Origin: Actinoplanes sp. NBRC 103695
Lineage (GTDB): Bacteria > Actinomycetota > Actinomycetes > Mycobacteriales > Micromonosporaceae
Direction of reading: 5' to 3'
Assembly (NCBI RefSeq): GCF_030269485.1
Contig: NZ_BSTL01000007.1
Location: forward strand, 75,204-139,203
Length of the DNA stretch: 64,000 nt
Position numbers and translations under genes: made by a program. Shown here piece after piece: positions 58,665 to 64,000 of this stretch. Under the pieces are notes generated by a model that saw only the letters and a list, made by a program, of their open reading frames with translations, had not been told where the DNA came from and ran no database searches. Every line of letters begins with the position of its first letter. The stretch's first letter is position 1.

Positions 58665-60464
58665 ATGCGAGGCGACCTGTCCGAAGGGCGTGACCGAGCG
58701 CTCACCGAACCGACCGTGACGCTCCCGGTCATCGGGGCGCAGCGGCGCGAGTACGGCTACACCGACCCCGATCCGACGCCGGTCCCGGAGAACTACGCTC
58801 CGGCCAACCATCCGCCGGCCAACCACGGCCCGCGGACGCACCGGCCGTCACCGCGAAGCCGCAACCGGATCCCGGCGCCGTCGATCCCGACGAGCCCGCC
58901 ACCGGCCGGCGCCGGCGACCTGAACCACCCGCCGCTGGCCGCCGAGGGAGGCCCGGCACGCAACCGGGCGGTCGAGCGGCTCTGGACGCCGGAGCCCAGC
59001 CGGTCGATGGCGGTGCGTCCGCCGTCCCGGCCGTTCGTCCGGGTCCGTGGCCGGCACGCCGCCATGTCCCGCCGGCAGCGGTGGGAACGCAGCTACGTCC
59101 GCGCCCTGGTGCTGTCCGACCTGTTCGCCGGAGTGGCGGCCGGCGCGGCCATGTTCGGGCTGCGCTTCGGCGACGTGGTGACCCCGTACAACCGGTGGTA
59201 TCTGCTGCTCTCCGCGCTGCTGCCGGTGGTGCTGCTGGTGGTGCTGGCGGTGAGCCGGGCGTACGAGCGGCGCTTCCTCTTCGTCGGGACCGACGAGTAC
59301 CAGCGGGTGTTCCGGGGTGGCGTCGGCCTGATCGCGGGCGTGGCCGTCCTGTCGTACGCGCTGGATCTTGATCTGGCCCGCAGTTATGTCCTGGCCGCCA
59401 TCCCGACGGCGGTGATCACCGCGGGTGTCCTGCGCTTCGCGCTGCGCAAGCGGCTGCACAACGCGCGAGCCCGCGGCGAGCGACTGCGGCGCGTCATCGT
59501 GGTCGGCCACGAACTCAGCGTGATCGGCATCGCCCGGCAGCTCCGGCGTGAGCGGTATCACGGCCTCGAGGTCGTCGGCTGCTGCCTGCCGCCCGACTAC
59601 GACGGCCTGGTCGACCTGCCGGTCTACGGAACCTTCGACGACGTCGCGACCGCGGTGGACGCCGCCGACGCGGACACCGTGGTGGTGCTCAGCTGCCCGG
59701 AACTGGACGGCGTGGTGCTGCGCCGGCTGGCCTGGCGGCTGGAACGCGACGAGGTTGACCTGGTCGTGGCCAGCGCGCTGATCGACGTGGCCGGCGCCCG
59801 GACCACCATCCGGCCGTTCGACGGCCTGCCCATGCTGCACGTCGAGCACCCCCGGCTGCACGGCGGAATCCGTCTGGTCAAGGAACTGGTGGATCGGCTG
59901 GGAGCACTGCTCCTCCTTGCATTGTTCAGCCCGCTGCTGCTGGGCGTCGCACTGTGCGTCCGGTTGACCAGTCGCGGGCCGGTACTCTTTCGGCAGGTTC
60001 GCGTCGGTCGTGACGGCCGCGAGTTCCGGATCTTCAAGTTCCGCAGCATGTATGTCGACGCCGAGGCCAGGCTGGCCGAGCTGAGGCACCTCAACGAGCA
60101 CGACGGTGTGCTCTTCAAAATGCGCGACGACCCGCGCGTCACCCCGGTCGGTCGATGGCTGCGCCGGTTCTCGGTGGATGAGCTTCCGCAGCTGCTGAAC
60201 GTCCTGACCGGTCAGATGTCGCTGGTCGGCCCCCGGCCTCCGCTCCCGTCGGAGGTGGCCGCCTACGCCGACGACGTCCGTCGCCGGCTTGCGGTCAAAC
60301 CCGGCATGACAGGTCTCTGGCAGGTTTCCGGCCGTTCGGACCTTTCCTGGGAGGAGGCGGTCAGACTGGACCTGCGCTATGTGGAGAACTGGTCCCTCAG
60401 TTTGGACCTGGTGATCCTGTTGCGGACCATGACGGCGGTGGTTCGGTCCTCCGGGGCCTACTAG
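58665..60464 (+). CDS. Polyprenyl-phosphate sugar transferase (exopolysaccharide initiation)
   Basis: A 599-residue WbaP/WcaJ-type enzyme. A disordered Pro/Arg-rich N-terminus of about 130 residues precedes four membrane helices, a CoA-binding-like domain (VIVVGHELSVIGIARQL), one more helix near 415 and the C-terminal transferase domain with FKFRSMYVDAEARL, SLVGPRPPLPSEV and KPGMTGLWQVSGRSD. It loads the first sugar phosphate onto undecaprenyl phosphate. No other exopolysaccharide genes follow; cysQ starts 18 bases later. Confidence 0.9.
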   Translation: MRGDLSEGRDRALTEPTVTLPVIGAQRREYGYTDPDPTPVPENYAPANHPPANHGPRTHRPSPRSRNRIPAPSIPTSPPPAGAGDLNHPPLAAEGGPARNRAVERLWTPEPSRSMAVRPPSRPFVRVRGRHAAMSRRQRWERSYVRALVLSDLFAGVAAGAAMFGLRFGDVVTPYNRWYLLLSALLPVVLLVVLAVSRAYERRFLFVGTDEYQRVFRGGVGLIAGVAVLSYALDLDLARSYVLAAIPTAVITAGVLRFALRKRLHNARARGERLRRVIVVGHELSVIGIARQLRRERYHGLEVVGCCLPPDYDGLVDLPVYGTFDDVATAVDAADADTVVVLSCPELDGVVLRRLAWRLERDEVDLVVASALIDVAGARTTIRPFDGLPMLHVEHPRLHGGIRLVKELVDRLGALLLLALFSPLLLGVALCVRLTSRGPVLFRQVRVGRDGREFRIFKFRSMYVDAEARLAELRHLNEHDGVLFKMRDDPRVTPVGRWLRRFSVDELPQLLNVLTGQMSLVGPRPPLPSEVAAYADDVRRRLAVKPGMTGLWQVSGRSDLSWEEAVRLDLRYVENWSLSLDLVILLRTMTAVVRSSGAY

Positions 60465-60482
60465 AGGGAAGGCGAGCGGCAC

Positions 60483-61367
60483 ATGAGCGAGACGAAGGCG
60501 TCGGCGCGCATCACCGGTCAGCGCGAACCGTCGGCCGAGGGTGGCACCCCGCCGGTGATCGACGCGGCATTCGCACGCTGGCTCGCCGACCGCGCCGGGC
60601 GGCTGCTGCTCCAGGTGCGCGAGGACATCGGGTACGCGGACGGTAAGGCGTTGAAAGCGGCCGGTGACAAGGCCGCGCACGACCTGCTGCGTACCGAGCT
60701 GGCCCGCTGGCGACCCGCGGACGCCGTGCTGTCGGAGGAGGACGACCAGTCCCGCCTGGCGTGGAGCGGCGGGAACGCGATGCGCCCGGATCGGCTGGAC
60801 GCGTCCCGGGTCTGGGTCGTCGACCCGCTGGACGGCACCCGGGAGTTCTCCGAGGAGGGCCGCACCGACTGGGCCGTGCACGTGGCCCTCTGGACGGCGG
60901 ACTGTTCCAGCCCGAGCTGCCTGGCGGCCGGTGCGGTGGCGATGCCGGCCCAGCACCGGACGATGGCGACCGATCACCCACCGGCGTACCCTCCGCTGCC
61001 TCTCTCGGCCGCGACCGGCGGACCGATCCGGATCGCCGCCAGCCGGACCCGTCCGCCCGCCTTCGTCACCGCCCTGGCCGAGGACATCGGCGCCGAGCTC
61101 GTCCCGATGGGATCGGCCGGCGTGAAGATCGCCGCGGTGATCAACGGTGACGCGGACGCCTACGTGCACGCCGGCGGCCAGTACGAGTGGGACTCCGCCG
61201 CACCGGTCGCTGTGGCGTCGGCCACGGGGCTGCACGCTAGCCGGATCGACGGATCTGAGCTGAAATACAACCAGGCCGATCCCAAACTGCCCGACCTGGT
61301 GGTCTGTCGTAAGGATCTTGCGCCGAGACTGCTCGCAGCGCTGCAGCGTCATCTGCCGGTAACCTGA
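60483..61367 (+). CDS. cysQ: 3'(2'),5'-bisphosphate nucleotidase (CysQ-like)
   Basis: A 294-residue inositol-monophosphatase-fold enzyme. VLSEEDD, WVVDPLDGTREFSEE and QYEWDSAAPVAVA are the three metal-binding motifs. CysQ hydrolyses PAP formed after sulfate activation, which fits the cysD-cysN genes that start 32 bases downstream. Confidence 0.92.
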   Translation: MSETKASARITGQREPSAEGGTPPVIDAAFARWLADRAGRLLLQVREDIGYADGKALKAAGDKAAHDLLRTELARWRPADAVLSEEDDQSRLAWSGGNAMRPDRLDASRVWVVDPLDGTREFSEEGRTDWAVHVALWTADCSSPSCLAAGAVAMPAQHRTMATDHPPAYPPLPLSAATGGPIRIAASRTRPPAFVTALAEDIGAELVPMGSAGVKIAAVINGDADAYVHAGGQYEWDSAAPVAVASATGLHASRIDGSELKYNQADPKLPDLVVCRKDLAPRLLAALQRHLPVT

Positions 61368-61399
61368 CCAACAGCCCAGCGCGAGTCAGAAAGATAACG

Positions 61400-62311
61400 A
61401 TGAGTCAGACGAAGACCTACCGAGTGTCACACCTCGATGCCCTGGAGGCCGAGAGCATCTTCGTGATGCGCGAGGTCATGGCCGAGTTCGAACGCCCGGT
61501 CTTGCTGTTCTCCGGCGGCAAGGACTCGATCGTGATGCTCCGCCTGGCGGAGAAGGCGTTCGCGCCCGGCAAGATCCCGTTCCCGGTCATGCACATCGAC
61601 ACCGGGCACAACTTCCCCGAGGTGCTGGAGTACCGCGACACCCGGGTGGCTGCGCTGGGCCTCAACCTGGTCGTCGCGAGCGTGCAGGAGGCGATCGACA
61701 CCGGCAAGGTGCGCGAGCTGCCCGACGGCACCCGCAACCGGATCCAGACGCCGGTGCTGCTCGCGGCGGTGGAGAAATACCGGTTCGACGCGCTCTTCGG
61801 CGGCGCCCGCCGCGACGAGGAGAAGGCCCGGGCCAAGGAGCGGGTGTTCAGCTTCCGCGACGAGTTCGGCCAGTGGGATCCGAAGAACCAGCGCCCCGAG
61901 CTGTGGTCGCTCTACAACGGCAAGCATCACGCGGGCGAGTCGATCCGGGTCTTCCCGCTGTCCAACTGGACCGAGCTGGACATCTGGCACTACATCGCCA
62001 AGGAGCGGGTGCCGCTGCCGGCCATCTACTACGCGCACGACCGCGAGGTCGTCGAGCGCGGCGGCATGCTCTACGCCGTGAACGAGTTCATCCGCCTCAA
62101 GGACGGCGAGACCTCCAGCGTCGAGCGGGTGCGTTACCGGACCGTCGGCGACGCCTCCCAGACCGCCGCGGTGCGTTCCGAGGCGGACACGGTGGACAAG
62201 GTGATCGAGGAGGTCGCGGCGACCCGGATCACCGAGCGCGGCGCCACCCGCGGCGACGACAAGGTCAGCGAGGCCGCGATGGAAGACCGCAAGCGAGAGG
62301 GTTACTTCTGA
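61400..62311 (+). CDS. cysD: Sulfate adenylyltransferase subunit 2
   Basis: A 303-residue ATP pyrophosphatase of the PAPS-reductase fold. The PP-loop FSGGKDSIVML is near 35, and GGARRDEEKARAKERVFSFR and FPLSNWTELDIWHYI are CysD hallmarks. With CysN it makes adenosine 5'-phosphosulfate from sulfate and ATP. The TGA overlaps the cysN ATG by one base. Confidence 0.96.
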   Translation: MSQTKTYRVSHLDALEAESIFVMREVMAEFERPVLLFSGGKDSIVMLRLAEKAFAPGKIPFPVMHIDTGHNFPEVLEYRDTRVAALGLNLVVASVQEAIDTGKVRELPDGTRNRIQTPVLLAAVEKYRFDALFGGARRDEEKARAKERVFSFRDEFGQWDPKNQRPELWSLYNGKHHAGESIRVFPLSNWTELDIWHYIAKERVPLPAIYYAHDREVVERGGMLYAVNEFIRLKDGETSSVERVRYRTVGDASQTAAVRSEADTVDKVIEEVAATRITERGATRGDDKVSEAAMEDRKREGYF

Positions 62312-63609
62312 TGTCCCAGGCAGTTCTCGAGCCGGAGTCGGCGCCGGCGCGTGGCATGGACCTGCTCCGGTTCGCCACCGCGGGCAGTGTCGACGACGGC
62401 AAGTCGACGCTGATCGGGCGGCTGCTGTACGACACCAAGACGATCTTCGAGGACCAGCTCGAGTCGGTCGAGGCGGTCAGCGCGGCGCGTGGCGACGAGT
62501 ACACCAACCTCGCGCTGCTCACCGACGGCCTGCGCGCCGAGCGCGAGCAGGGCATCACGATCGACGTGGCGTACCGCTACTTCGCGACGCCGCGGCGGAA
62601 GTTCATCATCGCGGACACCCCGGGACACATCCAGTACACCCGCAACATGGTGACCGGGGCGTCCACGGCCGACCTCGCGCTGATCCTGGTGGACGCCCGC
62701 AAGGGCCTGGTCGAACAGTCCCGCCGGCACGCCTTCCTGACCAGCCTGCTGCGCGTCCCGCACCTGGTGCTCTGCGTCAACAAGATGGACCTGGTCGACT
62801 GGGACCAGTCGGTCTACGAGCGCATCGCGGACGAGTTCACCTCGTTCGCCGCGAAACTCGACGCTCCGGACCTCACGGTCATCCCGATCTCCGCGCTCAA
62901 CGGCGACAACATCGCCTCCCGGTCGGACAAGAGCCCCTGGTACGAGGGCCCGTCCCTGCTCCACCACCTGGAGCACGTACACATCGCGTCGGACCGCAAC
63001 CTGGTCGACGTGCGCTTCCCGGTGCAGTACGTGATCCGCCCGCAGTCGACGACGATCACCGACTACCGGGGCTACGCCGGCCAGGTGGCCTCCGGGGTGC
63101 TCAAGCCGGGTGACGAGGTGATGGTCCTGCCGTCCGGGCTGACCAGCACGATCGCTTCGATCGACACCGCCGACGGTCCACTGGACGAGGCCTTCCCGCC
63201 GATGTCGGTGACGGTGCGGCTGACCGACGAGATCGACATCTCGCGGGGCGACATGATCTGCCGGCCGAACAACGCGCCCGCCGTCGCCCAGGACATCGAG
63301 GCGATGATCTGCTGGATGGACGAGTCCGCACCGTTCTCGGTCGGCAGCAAATACCTGATCAAGCACACCACGCGTACGGCGAAGACGGTGGTGCGCGGCC
63401 TGCAGTACCGGCTCGACGTGAACACGTTGCACCGGGACGAGACGGCCGAGTCGCTGAGCCTGAACGAGATCGGCCGGGTGAAGCTGCGGACGGCGATGCC
63501 GCTGCTGGCCGATCAGTACCGGCGCAACCGGACGACGGGCGGCTTCGTGCTGATCGACGAGTCGAGCAACCGTACGGTCGCCGCCGGCATGATCATCGAG
63601 GCGTCATAG
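62311..63609 (+). CDS. cysN: Sulfate adenylyltransferase subunit 1 (GTPase)
   Basis: A 432-residue EF-Tu-like GTPase. GSVDDGKSTLIGR is G1, DTPGHIQYTRNM is G3, and NKMDLVDW is G4. It drives CysD by GTP hydrolysis. There is no C-terminal APS kinase (CysC) domain, so CysC must lie elsewhere. The ATG overlaps the cysD stop (TGATG). A strong terminator follows. Confidence 0.96.
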   Translation: MSQAVLEPESAPARGMDLLRFATAGSVDDGKSTLIGRLLYDTKTIFEDQLESVEAVSAARGDEYTNLALLTDGLRAEREQGITIDVAYRYFATPRRKFIIADTPGHIQYTRNMVTGASTADLALILVDARKGLVEQSRRHAFLTSLLRVPHLVLCVNKMDLVDWDQSVYERIADEFTSFAAKLDAPDLTVIPISALNGDNIASRSDKSPWYEGPSLLHHLEHVHIASDRNLVDVRFPVQYVIRPQSTTITDYRGYAGQVASGVLKPGDEVMVLPSGLTSTIASIDTADGPLDEAFPPMSVTVRLTDEIDISRGDMICRPNNAPAVAQDIEAMICWMDESAPFSVGSKYLIKHTTRTAKTVVRGLQYRLDVNTLHRDETAESLSLNEIGRVKLRTAMPLLADQYRRNRTTGGFVLIDESSNRTVAAGMIIEAS

Positions 63610-63646
63610 CGCCCACGACGCGGTGATGCACATATGTGCTCAGAGC

Positions 63647-63677
63647 AAAGGGGCGGGCCCGAAGGCCCGCCCCCTTT
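63647..63677. terminator. Bidirectional terminator between cysN and the leftward gene
   Basis: AAAGGGGCGGGCC and GGCCCGCCCCCTTT form a long GC stem with a short loop; T-rich and A-rich flanks allow termination on both strands. Confidence 0.85.
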
Positions 63678-63695
63678 CTCGCTGAAGGAAGAGCG

Positions 63696-64000
63696 TCAGC
63701 CGACGCCCTGCACGGCCTTGTGCACGTGGACGCCCGCGGCCAGCTCGGTCATCTGCTGCTTGCTGAAGCCCAGCCCGCCCCAGAACTGGACGGCGAGGTA
63801 GACGTTCTTGGGCTGCTTGACGAAGATCGTCGAGCCGTAGTCGCCGTCGGCGCGGGCCGGCTCGGGGCTCGGCTTTCCGTTGGCGTCCGACACGTCGCCG
63901 CGCAGGCTCTTGCGCAGGATGCCGTCGCCGTCGCCGACCTTGATCTTCTCGCCCTGCGGGGTTCCGGCGTCCTTGCTCTCCAGGAAGACGGCGATCTTGT
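63696..64000 (-). CDS. Hypothetical protein, C-terminal part (runs off the window)
   Basis: The frame is open from the window edge to the stop at 63696, giving at least 101 residues. An internal GTG at 63893 is not a likely start because coding character continues upstream (KIAVFLESKDAGTPQGEKIK and DGDGILRKSLRGD). The end reads VYLAVQFWGGLGFSKQQMTE. No family is recognised. It could be the C-terminal domain of a secreted or lipid-anchored protein. Confidence 0.6.
   Translation of the reverse strand, partial: KIAVFLESKDAGTPQGEKIKVGDGDGILRKSLRGDVSDANGKPSPEPARADGDYGSTIFVKQPKNVYLAVQFWGGLGFSKQQMTELAAGVHVHKAVQGVG

Noticed and set aside
58848..61352. An 834-codon minus-strand frame over the sugar transferase and cysQ
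   Set aside because: It lies antisense to two well-supported genes and has no ribosome site.

Overview
The window is high-GC actinobacterial chromosome, most likely from Micromonosporaceae and Actinoplanes-like. This rests on GTG starts, GC-rich codon use, actinobacterial families (DUF6758-like, DUF4383, DUF2231, Glp/GlpR), mycothiol-type arsenate reductases, and a LexA box and a CIRCE element of actinobacterial form. Most of it is ordered housekeeping DNA, interrupted by accessory islands.

Layout. 1-7900: a thioredoxin gene with a SigR-type promoter, a SpoU methyltransferase, a PH-domain membrane protein, a three-gene operon (LuxR-type HTH, small exported CxxC peptide, large TrmB/LuxR-like regulator) ending in three tandem hairpins, a PHP phosphoesterase, MarC and a RecB/Cas4-like nuclease. 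7900-10400: an accessory patch with a DnaQ-like exonuclease-BRCT protein and an unknown partner. 10400-19900: furA with a DUF2236 gene, then a conserved block that matches the mycobacterial Rv0991c-Rv0996 order: a Ruc-like zinc ribbon under a CIRCE operator, 5-formyl-THF cyclo-ligase, galU, glp (moeA-like), rimJ and glpR/sepX, here interrupted by a GAF-GGDEF diguanylate cyclase.

19973-28169 is an integrated element in a tRNA-Ala(CGC) gene. It is bounded by a 35-bp direct repeat of the tRNA 3' end. Its integrase, an IS5-type transposase, a serine recombinase, an MFS transporter, an ArsR gene and a reductase survive only as fragments. The arsenic operon remains: an ArsR-ArsC fusion, a three-helix-domain ArsC, an aquaglyceroporin and a stand-alone ArsC. 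No ArsB or Acr3 pump is present.

28400-33800 holds three tandem paralogous secreted heparinase II/III-like lyases. 33800-52400 holds metG, rsmI, a protein O-mannosyltransferase, a fused polysaccharide deacetylase-glycosyltransferase coupled to a proline-rich membrane protein, a degenerate GAF-histidine-kinase-like protein, tatD, ksgA, ispE, an ABC-F ATPase and two DUF4383 membrane proteins. 52400-64000 holds a desaturase with its TetR-type regulator and a palindromic operator, tRNA-Gln(TTG), glmU-prs-rplY-pth, a polyprenyl-phosphate sugar transferase, cysQ-cysD-cysN, and a partial gene at the right edge.

All calls come from reading motifs, gene order and DNA symmetry; no database search was run.
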